Part shown: piece after piece, positions 23,776-32,240 of the stretch
Layout: each line of letters opens with the position of its first letter
Numbering within the stretch: the stretch's first letter is position 1
The notes under the pieces: model-generated
What the model was told of the DNA's origin: nothing
The model's database searches: none
What the model saw: only the letters and a program-made list of their open reading frames with translations
Assembly (NCBI GenBank): GCA_030068145.1
Contig: JAPJBO010000135.1
Location: 248,001 to 312,000 of the forward strand
Length of the DNA stretch: 64,000 nt
From: Diplonema papillatum
Taxonomy: Eukaryota; Euglenozoa; Diplonemea; Diplonemida; Diplonemidae
Reading direction: 5' to 3'
Made by a program: the position numbers and the translations under genes

Positions 23776-24110
23776 GGCAGGGGGAAAATCTTAGTTTAAT
23801 GTTTAGGCAGAGCACTGCCTCTCATGCATGGTTGATGCTAGCATCAAGTCTTCTTCGAGGAAGATGTTGTCTAGGAAAGGGATGCAAAATAGAAAGAGGT
23901 AAAAAGGGGTAAAAAGGGGGAGTGTACGGCTCCCAAAGTGGGGTATGAAACCTTGAGGGACGAGCATCCTGTGTTTTTTCACCGCGGTGCTGTGTGCACC
24001 TCGTTCTTCGTCTCATGTTTCGCTCTTGAACGCAGACCAATCCAAAGTCAGAGCGCATCAGTGATGGGACTTTTCAGTTCTGTTCCGGTGCGAGCACAAC
24101 TTGGTTGCAT
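23776..24110 (+). repeat. Family H repeat, long copy
   Basis: It starts TTAGTTTAATGTTTAGGCAG and contains the palindromic TTGATGCTAGCATCAAG, AAAGGGG runs, and GTGTGCACCTCGTTCTT, ending near CTGTTCCGGTGCGAGCAC. It is about 75 percent alike by eye to 29638-29960. No coding potential is recognised. Confidence 0.65.
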
Positions 24111-24303
24111 GTGCTTTTCTTCCTTCATTCGTTTTTCCAGAAAAAAGGGGGTTTGCATGGGATTGTGGCTCGTAACCAACCGCCACGGGGCACTGCTTTC
24201 AAGGGTTGAAAGTGTTTAAGCTCTCTCCAGGGAAACAATCCAGGGGGAGAGTGGTTGTAGAGGGGTTCAGGTAGAAAGACCAGATCGCTACGAGTGCCAC
24301 GCA
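24111..24303. other. Junction sequence before the inverted paralogue
   Basis: No gene is seen. At 24280-24303 the sequence GAAAGACCAGATCGC resembles the leader before the PH-like gene start, in the opposite orientation. Confidence 0.4.
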
Positions 24304-24366
24304 ATGGGCGAAAAGTACCGGCTGCCCCCTGAGGTCTCGTTTCCCGCGAACTTTATCCGCAGCAGA
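24304..24366 (+). pseudogene. Inverted paralogue fragment of the PH-like gene start
   Basis: The plus strand reads MGEKYRLPPEVSFPANFIRS, clearly related to MAETYLLPTTVAFPANLVRG at the start of the minus-strand gene at 22177. It keeps a matching ACCAGATCG leader. About 20 codons later it joins SSU rRNA-like sequence. Divergence is much greater than in the 22-23 kb copies, so it is an older or separate family member. Confidence 0.6.
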
Positions 24367-24385
24367 TGTGGATTTAGCTGCCACA

Positions 24386-24650
24386 CACAAGCTCGTGTAC
24401 GTCCCTGCCGCTGTCCGTCGTTGCTACCGATTGGCTGCGGGATAGAGCTTGGGAAAGGGAAGCTCGTTCTTGGCAACGTGTTCAGCGCGCGAATCCAAGC
24501 AATGTTTCTCAGCTATTTCTGAAGGCCAGTCCCTCCAGAAAAGTAGGCCCACATCAAGGCTTCTAAAGGCCAGTCCCTCCAGAAAAGTAGGCCCACATCA
24601 CAGGAAGCCAAAGTCATAACAAGGTTACTGTAGGCGAGCCTGGATCATCA
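24386..24650 (+). rRNA. SSU rRNA 3'-end fragment (degenerate)
   Basis: AAGCTCGTGTACGTCCCTGC, then CCGTCGTTGCTACCGATTGG, then AGTCATAACAAGGTTACTGT and GCGAGCCTGGATCATCA follow the order of the last part of eukaryotic 18S rRNA. Expected pieces are missing: most of TTGTACACACCG and the CGGAA before GGATCA. The helix region holds a tandem duplication of about 40 bp (GGCCAGTCCCTCCAGAAAAG at about 24527 and 24567). It is therefore a pseudo-fragment or a very divergent copy rather than a working gene. Confidence 0.75.
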
Positions 24651-25121
24651 CCAAAGATTTCAATTCTAGAGCACCCTAGGGAAGTGGCGCTGCTCACTGG
24701 CAGTCTCACAACTGACTGCTGCCCTGAATGGGCGGAGTAGGTCCGTGAAGTCCTTCGATGCGGGACCCTCTCGCGTGGCAAATGCTCGCAAGGCTCAAAG
24801 AGTGGAAACAGGAAAAGAAGAAGAACGAGAAGGAAAAAAGACAGCCCCCGGGGGGAACGGAGAGTGGACGGCAACGGAAAGAATACCGACGGCAGATACG
24901 TCAGGGGCGGGCTATTTCTTCTTTTTTTTTTTTTTTTTTTTTTCCCTTTTTTATCTCTTTTTCTTTGATTGGACAGATGACAGAGAGTCACCGTAATGTG
25001 CAAGCTCTTGAAAGTTGCTGTCAAGTGGCCACCGGCGCGCTGAGTGCAAGGACAGGCGAATCGTTCGCTACGAAATGCGTGCCGATCCATGTGGTTCATG
25101 GACTCGAAAGACTCCATGTGC
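24651..25121. other. Sequence after the SSU piece, nothing recognised
   Basis: It could include ITS remnants but shows no 5.8S-like sequence. A T-tract lies at 24926-24943. No gene is seen. Confidence 0.35.
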
Positions 25122-25281
25122 TAAAGGGGGGGGTCGAATAATAACAGTTATTTGACACACGTCTGGTTGTCTAAAAACACTACCACTATTTGATCCTGCT
25201 ACTGTTCGGCTACCCGGATCTTTTTTAAATCTTCGACAAATCGAATAATAACACAGTGTTATTATTCGACCCCCCCCTTTA
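25122..25281. mobile_element. MITE of about 156 bp flanked by TA (Tc1/mariner-like)
   Basis: Near-perfect inverted ends AAAGGGGGGGGTCGAATAAT and complement lie at 25123-25145 and 25258-25280. Each is bordered by TA, the target duplication typical of Tc1/mariner elements. The right end is doubled into a palindrome with 14-bp arms (25240-25268). It has no coding capacity. Confidence 0.65.
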
Positions 25282-25650
25282 CAAGGTTCGATCGTTGACT
25301 CTCCCAACGGACGACGTCATAAAGGAACACTAACGCCCGCCAATAGTGCGCGCTTGCCTTCGCAGATGTTCGCTACCAAACACATGCGCACCTTTTTACA
25401 TTCCCCGCGAGATCCATCGCGGGAGTGGGACGGTTTACGGAGGCTTTCCTCCGCCCGCCGGAGATCCAAGAAGGGGGATCGTTGTTATTGGTGCTGGTTT
25501 TGAGACATAAGGAAAAGTAAGAATTGTTTATTGCGGTGGTCTCCGCTGGTCCGGTAGTTTGTGCTACCGCCAACTTCTTTTACACTCGCTCTTTTCTCTC
25601 CTCACGATTGTACGTACTCTTTCACTCGTTTTTTCTCCAATAAGGGTGTG
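25282..25650. other. Spacer, nothing recognised
   Basis: No gene or known dispersed family is seen in this stretch. Confidence 0.35.
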
Positions 25651-25960
25651 CCAGGGAAAGCCTGCTACACGGGAGCCAAGCTTCACGTGTTCGGCGGTAC
25701 TGCAGAGCCGCGGGCCTGCGGGTCAAGTGGCTACCGATTTCCCAAACTAAAGCATCAAGGCTTGGCGCACCTTGGGGCTTGGCGCTCGCGCTGAACACAA
25801 GCTCGTCGAGACGGTCAGCCGCGGGGCAGAGCGGACGGGGTTGTGACACTGTGCTGCCTCCGACTCAAGCTTTGCAAGCTGTGGTTGACCGTCACGTTCC
25901 TGGACCAGGAGCGGCCTTTTTCTTCTCTTCTTTTTTTTTCTCCAAGAAGGGGCGGCACTT
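25651..25960 (+). mobile_element. Family C repeat, copy 2
   Basis: Starts CCAGGGAAAGCCTGCTACAC and ends GGAGCGGCC followed by TTTTTCTTCTCTTC. Compared with copy 1 it has a few substitutions and two extra bases near ACACTGTGCTGCC. Confidence 0.8.
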
Positions 25961-26040
25961 CAAATCACACTCCGTATGCGCGGCGTCGCTCGGCTGCCCC
26001 AGACTTGCACTCTTCCCGAAGTCCTGGCCGAGGTCGAGTG

Positions 26041-26264
26041 TGGGTAAACGGCGGGAGTACCTATGACTCTCTTAAGGTGGCCAAATGCCTCGTCTTCTAA
26101 TTAAAGACGCGCATGAATGGGCCAATGAGGTTCCCTCTGTCCCTACCTACTGTCTGGCGAAACAGCAGTCAAGGGAACGGCCTTGAAACTGTCAGCGGGG
26201 AAAGAAGACCCTGTCGAGTTTGACTCTAGTCTGAATTTTGTGTGCAGTGGCACGAGAGGTGTAG
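26041..26264 (+). rRNA. LSU rRNA fragment, upstream half
   Basis: GGGTAAACGGCGGGAGTACC, TATGACTCTCTTAAGGTGGC, GACGCGCATGAATGG, CCCTACCTACTGTCTGGCGA and GGGGAAAGAAGACCCTGTCG follow eukaryotic 28S rRNA without large gaps, ending GAGAGGTGTAG. The fragment starts abruptly after unrelated sequence. It is split here by the MITE at 26265-27914 and resumes at 27919. The isolated start and the insertion argue against a working copy. Confidence 0.93.
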
Positions 26265-26298
26265 CATGCAGGGTCAAAACCTTGTGTATTTTTGGTAA

Positions 26299-27017
26299 CA
26301 GGGGTTTAGACCAGGGCATTAGCTTCCCATTCCAAATTCCGTCAGCTGACGGAATTTGGAAATCCGGGCGGCTCAAAAAATAAAAAAAAAAAAAAAGTGC
26401 AAAAAACGACCTTCGATGAAAAAGGTCCGGTGGAGGCGTGGGTTAGGCCGCTGTGCCACGAAGCTGGCTGGCGATCAAGGGCTGGGCTGGCGGTCAGGGG
26501 CTGGGCATCGGTGGGTCGCCGCTGGGCATGGTGGGCTGGCTGGCAGAACTGGGGCTGCCGCGGGAGCTGATCCGAGTGAGAGAGTCGAGACAGATTCTTT
26601 CCGAGTTGACACAAGTGCCTTGTTCCGTGTGATATCCGGTCTGCATCTACTCGTGCCAATGATTTACCAGCACACAGTATCTGAGTTGTGGATGAATTTG
26701 AAATGGGCTGTTGTTCATTCTTCAGGAATGTGCACCCGGGGGAGCGGGCGAGGGTCACACAGGTGGCAAACAGTGCCACCAGTACGTTGGTGGGTATGTT
26801 TAACGCGACAAACGGACTGAGAAGTACAAACTCTTTCTCCACCTGAATGTACCGTACCGTTTGCCGGGGGGCGGTGCCCCCCGGACCCCCCCTTTTGGAA
26901 GGTTCGGGTGGCCCAAACAAAGGCTTATCAGTTTCAGAGCGGGAAAAGCAAATTGGCTATTGAGACAGAATTTGGAAAACTGAGGCAAAATGAAGCTAAT
27001 AGCCTGGTTTAGACCCC

Positions 27018-27045
<28 letters not shown>
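26299..27045. mobile_element. Fold-back insert with poly-A end
   Basis: GGGGTTTAGACCAGGGCATT at the left is mirrored by AATAGCCTGGTTTAGACCCC at the right, followed by 28 A. It interrupts the family E core between GGTAA and GGCCACCC. 26330-26361 is a perfect 32-bp palindrome around GTCAGCTGAC. The middle is GGCTGG-rich with no convincing gene. Confidence 0.6.
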
Positions 27046-27048
<3 letters not shown>

Positions 27049-27265
27049 CACCCATTTTTTTCTGGAAAAAAAAAAGGGTCACCTACCTTCGGGGCCTAAG
27101 AACAATTTTAATGACCTTAGGGGCCTAATCGGGGACCTTTCGGTCCTCAAAATGATTTAAAAATTTGTTGCCCATTGGGAACTTGTGCCGAAAATGTACT
27201 CGTCAAAAAAAAATGAGGGAAAGAAATTCCCACGGAACAAATGCTGCGGTGATTTTTGATGAAGT

Positions 27266-27374
27266 TGTGTGTGCGAAGGACCTGTTTTGTATCTTTACAT
27301 GGCAGGTTCCAACGCTGCCAGCTTTCTCTTTTGTACTGACATGTCCAGCGTGGTATGTTGTTCCAAAAAAGACA
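27266..27374 (+). repeat. Family D 107-bp repeat, isolated copy
   Basis: It has the same sequence as the repeats flanking the VIPER-like element (46306 and 50305), with two or three substitutions: TGTGCGAAGGACCTGTTTTG through GTATGTTGTTCCAAAAAA. It may be a solo terminal repeat of that element family. Confidence 0.8.
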
Positions 27375-27832
27375 GGCGCTTCGTTTTGTTTGTGCGTGCC
27401 GGAGCCGAAGCCACGGGGAGAAACTTTGCAGCCGCAGCCGCCGGCTTCACGAAGCTTCTGATAAACGTGGGCGTCGTGACCCCCCCGCATCTAGCACAAG
27501 CCGTGCTATCCGGCCCGTGCACTGTGGAGCAGTCCGCGAACACGCAGTCTCCATCCCTGGCCGCCGTAGCCGCGTTTTCCGGGAAGGCACTCAGCTTGAC
27601 CTCCTCTCAGTCAACGGCATCCGGGACGCAGTCGTCTTTCGACTTGAGCAGCTCAGCCATTTCTAAGATTATTTCTTTGTTTGTGCGCGCCGGTTGATCG
27701 TTTTCCCACTTGTATTTACCCTGTGTATATTCAGGTAAGGAATTCTGATCAACCACCAAAACACGCTGCCTACGTCTTTTTAGCCTGCACAATACATTGA
27801 AGGGCAACCCACAAGATTGTTAGTACTAAAAA
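27375..27832 (-). pseudogene. Unassigned coding-like remnant plus family G repeat
   Basis: The minus strand shows protein-like stretches including VDQNSLPEYTQGKYKWEN, KEIILEMAELLKSKDD and CVFADCSTVHG with a following CARCG. The last pair gives a C-x4-C-x10-C-x2-C spacing, like some small zinc fingers. The part 27699-27832 is family G, also found at 35726 and 18649. The plus strand is also open here, so the coding strand is uncertain. It is broken and sits inside the nested MITE. Because it abuts a family D repeat, it may derive from a retroelement. Confidence 0.35.
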
Positions 27833-27918
27833 AATATATCCAAATTTTGTTCTTGGGGGCCGTCGGCCCCGCGGCAGCGTTTACCAAAGAGACACAAGGT
27901 TTTGATCCTGCATGGTAG

Positions 27919-28000
27919 AAAAGGTGGGAGGCCGCAACAATGTAATACCACTACGCTTGTTGTAGGGGCAGCGGGTGCGCCGCTCTGTCAGGACGGCTGA
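27919..28000 (+). rRNA. LSU rRNA fragment, downstream half
   Basis: Directly after the second GTAG, AAAAGGTGGGAGGCC and AATACCACTAC continue the 28S sequence left at 26264. Similarity fades after about 27955, and a family B copy begins at 28001. Confidence 0.8.
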
Positions 28001-28310
28001 GAAATACTCGACGTAGCTGCTTCGACTCCGAATGGAACGGGAGGCAATATAGAGGTAGAGGGGCAAATACAATACAAACACCATCTGATTTGTTCTTCGC
28101 TTTCACCACCGTGTGTTTTTTTTTTTCTCGCTCAGGACTTTTGACCTGTTGTGTTTGTGTGATTTGTCGTGTAGGGGTAGACCCTGCATGACCTCACGTC
28201 CGTTCAACACGTGGTTCGGTAGTTACAGCACTTGGGATCCCTTCTGTTCTTTGTCGGGCAGCATCGTCGAGCATTTCCTTTCAAGCTGGCGCTTTTGTAA
28301 AAAAAAAAAA
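28001..28310 (+). mobile_element. Family B SINE-like repeat, copy 4 (full length)
   Basis: GAAATACTCGACGTAGC to GGCGCTTTTG plus a 12-A tail. It lies directly at the end of the LSU rRNA fragment; rRNA sequence does not resume on the far side. Confidence 0.8.
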
Positions 28311-28964
28311 GGAAGGGGGGTCCTGGCTCGGCACAAACGTCGCATGAAATGAGATTTCTCTCTCTTGCCAGGATTAAACAAAACGGAACAGATGTCTGGG
28401 CATTGGGAACATCCCGTATATTCTTTAAAAAAAACACGTTTCCGGAGTTAGAGGCTTGCGCCAGGCCTGTCGCTAAATCGAGATTTCCGCCGGCTCATGG
28501 GGTATCAGCACAAATACGCGAAGTCATTGTAACTTCTATACGGGAAGATGCCGCTTCTCTCCCGGCTGCTGGTCTTCTTCTGCTGCGAACAGCCAGACGA
28601 AACTTGTGTTTCGTCACACGAACGCGAGCGGGTCGTGTCCCGACATTCCACTGGGGTTTGCGTCTCTTCTTTTCCCTGCTGGCTTTTTAGAGATAAAGTT
28701 CGCTTGAAATTCCGGGGGTTTAGGTCTCCGTGTGACCGTTCACGAATGGGTTCTCTTAGACAGGTCATGCCCAGTACAGGAAAGGGGGTCCTCCCCTCCT
28801 GGAAGCCTTAGCGCTGGAAGGATCACTATCTCTCCTGTTGGTATTATGATGGTCAACCACGCATGAATTGAAACCAAAGAGTGGCAAATGAAAGAGACTG
28901 GTATTCATAAGGCAAGAACGCTAATCACTAGCGACGAGCCGATGGCTATTGTCTCACTTCAACA
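28311..28964. other. Spacer with a family F segment
   Basis: Family F (AAAGTTCGCTTGAAATTCCG) lies at 28686-28760. No gene is seen elsewhere. Confidence 0.45.
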
Positions 28965-29113
28965 TTTCAACAGAGACTTCGAGGGGGGGGGAGAAGAAAA
29001 ACAGTACAACTACCTAAAGAAAAATGGGTCTTTTGTGTCCGACGCTCACAACCCGGGCCAAACCCAAAGTAGTCTTCGTGTGTGCAAGCGCGCGTTGGGT
29101 GTGGACTTCAGCA
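28965..29113 (+). mobile_element. Diverged family A copy
   Basis: Recognisable pieces in order are GAGACTTCGAGGGGG, ACAGTACAACTACC, GGGTCTTTTGTG and CACAACCCGGGCCAAACCCA. It is interrupted by the better-preserved copy starting at 29114. Confidence 0.5.
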
Positions 29114-29420
29114 CAAAATACTCGAGGGCCTGCCTTGTGCTCATTTCGAAGGAGGCTAGAGGGGGAGAAAGGGGTTGTTGCAACTACAAAGTTGGGTCCT
29201 TTTTTTGTTGAAAGCTTACGCCCGCCGCCAAACCCAGATATATACCTGTGTTTTCGTGTGGACTGCAGCACATTTACCTCCTTTGAGATTTTGGAATATT
29301 GTTGCGATAGTGGGGTGTCATCGGCATGCCGGTGAGTACCACACCATATCTCCTTTGAGATTTCGCAGCGGGCAGTCTCCTCAAGTATTTCCAACAAAGC
29401 TGGTGGTTATACAAAAAAAG
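29114..29420 (+). mobile_element. Family A SINE-like repeat, copy 3
   Basis: Starts AAATACTCGAGGGCCTGCC and ends GGTGGTTATACAAAAAAAG. An extra stretch of about 65 bp near the 3' side duplicates the CTCCTTTGAGATTT block. Confidence 0.75.
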
Positions 29421-29637
29421 AAAAGAGGTCATCGCCAAAAACTCTCGCGTATCGACAGGTTCGTGGTGAGCACGACGCGGTGCGCCAGTGCACACGCCTG
29501 CGATAATGAGCAATGATGCTCACCGACGGCGGGATCCGAGTCCAGAAGCTGGAGGTGCAGAGAATCGGCCCTTGCGACACGAGAAACGCGGGGAAGTACT
29601 ACACCCAACACCTTCTGGGCGCTGGACGTGCACGGGG

Positions 29638-29960
29638 GGGAAAGACTTAGTTTAATGTTTAGGCAGAACACTGCCTCGCATGCATGTTTGATGCTAGCAT
29701 CAAGTCTTCGTCGAAGAAAGTGTAAAATAAAATAGGGGAAAGGGAAAAAGGGGTCGCAGGGGGGTGTAAGACTCCGCAGGTAGGGTTGAGGAACTATTCC
29801 TCTTTATTCTTTTTTTTCACAGCGGTGTTGTGTGCACCTCGTTCTTTGTCTCTGGTTTCGCTCGTGAACGCATACCAATCCAAAGTTAGAGCTCTTCAGC
29901 GGGTCCTTTGGACGGGGACTTTCGGTCCTGTTCCGGTGCTATCACAACTTTCTGGTTCCG
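29638..29960 (+). repeat. Family H repeat, second long copy
   Basis: Starts TTAGTTTAATGTTTAGGCAG and includes GCATCAAGTCTTCGTCGAAG and GTGTGCACCTCGTTCTTTGT. It ends near TGTTCCGGTGCTATCACAAC. Confidence 0.65.
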
Positions 29961-29998
29961 ATGTATAACGCATCCTTCCTTCGTCAGATTTAAGGGGG

Positions 29999-30025
29999 GG
30001 GAAATACTCGACGTAGGTGCTTTGA
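29999..30025 (+). repeat. Family B 5'-end fragment
   Basis: GAAATACTCGACGTAGGTGC only; the rest of the family B body is absent. Confidence 0.5.
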
Positions 30026-30270
30026 CTCCCGTCAGATTTTCCTCGGTCCAGTCTGGTTTGAGTGACAAGAAACCTGGTTAATCCTGTTACGCTCCGTTTT
30101 CGGTCTCAGAGAAAATACGCGGTCCACATGTGGGTGTTCCATGTTCGAGCGGGAGACCCCCTCTTATTTCGACTCGTTTATCCGACCATCCGGCCAAAGT
30201 GGCTGATCCTTAACAAGAGCGCTGGACACCCCTGCATATGGACCAACCTGTGGCAAGCACATGTGGGGGA

Positions 30271-30412
30271 AAAATACTCGAGGGACTGCCTTGTGTTCAT
30301 TTCGAAGGAGGCTAGAGGGGGAGAAAATCAATACAACTACAAAAGTGGGTCTTTTTTGTTGAACGCTTACGCCCGCCACTAAACCCAGATTTACCTGTGT
30401 TTCGTGTGGGCT
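30271..30412 (+). mobile_element. Family A SINE-like repeat, 3'-truncated copy
   Basis: AAAATACTCGAGGGACTGCC through TTTCGTGTGGGCT, then an abrupt switch to unrelated sequence with a CAGTGCATTGTTAAC palindrome-like motif. Confidence 0.75.
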
Positions 30413-30508
30413 ATTTTTTAGTACCAACAGTGCATTGTTAACACAAAGAAATCCAAAAAGAAACTTTGTGGAAATCCCCACATTCCACACGTGGAGCGTA
30501 AGCCCTGC

Positions 30509-30725
30509 TCCGAATGGAAGGAAATATAGGGGTAGAGGAGCGGATGCATCGATGTTACTTTTTACCCGTTGTGTTTGTGTGATTTGTCGTGTTGGGGTAG
30601 ACCCGCATGACCTCACGTCCGTTCAACACGTGGTTCGGTAGTTACAGCACTTGGGATCCCTTCGGTTCTTTGTCGGGCAGCATCGTCGAGCATTTCCTTT
30701 CAAGCTGGCGCTTATGTCAAAAAAA
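30509..30725 (+). mobile_element. Family B SINE-like repeat, copy 5 (chimeric 5' end)
   Basis: It enters the family at CTCCGAATGGAAGG after the CACGTGGAGCGTAAGCCCTG motif also seen at 10800. The region around 30545-30570 is replaced. The end is GGCGCTTATGTCAAAAAAA. Confidence 0.7.
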
Positions 30726-30877
30726 GACAGAACGAGGATTCCGCGGCCAGTCTCGCAATCGAAGCTTGGGAGAGCTGAAGTGCGTCGAACGCTTCTCACA
30801 TAAAGCCCCAGTGAAGGAGGGATGGTTGAGACTTGAACGCGTTTTGAACACCCGCTTGCCTTTCCATCACTGTTTAG

Positions 30878-31160
30878 GTACCAGGGAAAGCCTGCTACAC
30901 GAGAGCCAAGCTTCACGTGTTCGGCGGTTCTGCACAGGCCTACGACGCCAAGCGGCCACCGATTTCCCAAACTAAAGCTTCAAGGCGTGGCGCACCTTGG
31001 GGCTTGGCGCTCGCGCTGAACACAAGCTCGTCGGGAAGGTCAGCCACAGGGCAGAGCGGACGGGGTTGTGGCACTGTGCTGCCGCCGACTCAAGCTTTGC
31101 AAGCTGTGGTTGACCGTCACGGTTCTGGACCAGGAGCGGCGGTTTCTTTTTCTTTTTGTG
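30878..31160 (+). mobile_element. Family C repeat, copy 3
   Basis: TACCAGGGAAAGCCTGCTAC to AGGAGCGGCGGTTTC and a short pyrimidine tail. A few bases are missing near GCACAGGCCTACGACG compared with copy 1. Confidence 0.8.
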
Positions 31161-31693
31161 TCTAACAAATGCAATTTGTCGAGAACAAACACAGTAAGTG
31201 CGCACAAACAAAGGAAGCGCCAGATCCGTTTTGTTGAAAGTATGCTAATACTGCAGGGAATAGTTGACTAGACCTCTTGAGTTTGTGCTAACCACGAATT
31301 GGGAAGTCGGGAGAACCTACCAAGCCAAAAGCAGGACCGACCCCCCCGTTCGTGAGAAAAAGCGAAGAATAAAAACACCTTCTTTTTTCCATCTATCTTT
31401 GTCAAGAGCTGCAACTCAACTATTCCTTCTTTCTTCCATCTCTGTACGTGTGCGTGATCGGCCTACGGAAGATATTTAGCTTACCCGAGGGACGTCAGAT
31501 TTCAAAAAGTGTGCCGGATCCTGTAAGCGATACGGAGAGTACTTTGTGTGCTGACGACCTGGAGCTCCGGCCACAGAGATGTGCGAAGCTGAACGACGCC
31601 TAGCGCAGAGTTGTACCGGGAGTTTCGTGCCAACAGGTCCGCGTTCGTCCAGGCTTTTCCGGATGCCGGGCAAAACCGGTATCTGGACCAGGT
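31161..31693. other. Spacer, nothing recognised
   Basis: It contains GTGCGCACAAACAAAGGAAG (also at 18164). Otherwise no gene or repeat is recognised. Confidence 0.35.
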
Positions 31694-31885
31694 TTCCAAG
31701 TTCTGCAAGTTTAGGGTCCAAGTTTTGGGTCCAACTTTTGGGTCCAAGTTTAGGGTCCAAGTTTAGGGTCCAAGTTTAGGGTCCAACTTTTGGGTCCAAG
31801 TTTTAGGTACAAGTTTTGGTCCAAGTTTTGGGTTCAAGTTTTTGGGTCCAAGTTTTGGGTCCAAGTTTTTGGGTCCAACCTTTCG
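31694..31885. repeat. GGGTCCAAGTTT tandem repeat, 13-14 bp
   Basis: About fourteen imperfect units of GGGTCCAAGTTTT with AGGG / TGGG and AACTTT variants. Confidence 0.9.
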
Positions 31886-32033
31886 GTTCAATTGCTTCTG
31901 CAAGTGTTTGTGTTAGACTGTCCTCACTTCGTCCACCGAATATGGATCATCAGAACTATGAACACGCAGACCTCGGGGGAGTTGGACTCTCCCCCGATTC
32001 GCTCGCTAGCGAGGGGTAAATATACGGTGTTTG

Positions 32034-32240
32034 TTTAGAGTGAAAGTTCGCTTGGAACTCCGGGGTTTTAAAGTCTCCGGGTGACCTTCGTCGTTATGGG
32101 AAGATATCCTTTGTGCTCTGAGTGTCGTAAGAGTGGTGGTCACACGAGGTAAGAGGATCGGTGGGTACCTTGGTTGTTGGTCATTGGTGGTTTCGGCCAT
32201 TGTCCACATACCTTACTTACGGTAGGCCCTCCTCAGTATG
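32034..32240 (+). repeat. Family F, long form copy 1
   Basis: Starts TTAGAGTGAAAGTTCGCTTG and continues through CTTCGTCGTTATGGGAAGAT and GTAGGCCCTCCTCAGT. It is nearly identical over about 195 bp to 33905-34105. Confidence 0.75.

Larger units (their letters stand above)
26265..27914 (+). mobile_element. Family E MITE inserted in LSU rRNA, carrying nested insertions
   Basis: It begins CATGCAGGGTCAAAACCTTG and ends with the inverted counterpart TTTTGATCCTGCATG. GTAG lies immediately on both sides (26261-26264 and 27915-27918), a perfect 4-bp target duplication within the rRNA sequence. A 221-bp relative at 34941-35161 shows the shared ends and part of the core. Here the core is broken by a fold-back, A-tailed insert (26299-27045) and a second cluster (27266-27832). 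The region 27046-27265 is element-own sequence, partly absent from the short copy. No transposase is seen. A 4-bp duplication is used by several superfamilies (for example Sola, Ginger, Chapaev), so the parent is undetermined. Confidence 0.85.

Noticed and set aside
26041-26120. An R2- or R1-type element in the LSU rRNA piece
   Set aside because: The sequence CTCTTAAGGTGGCCAAATGC is uninterrupted at the R2 site. The actual insert is farther downstream, with inverted ends and a 4-bp duplication.
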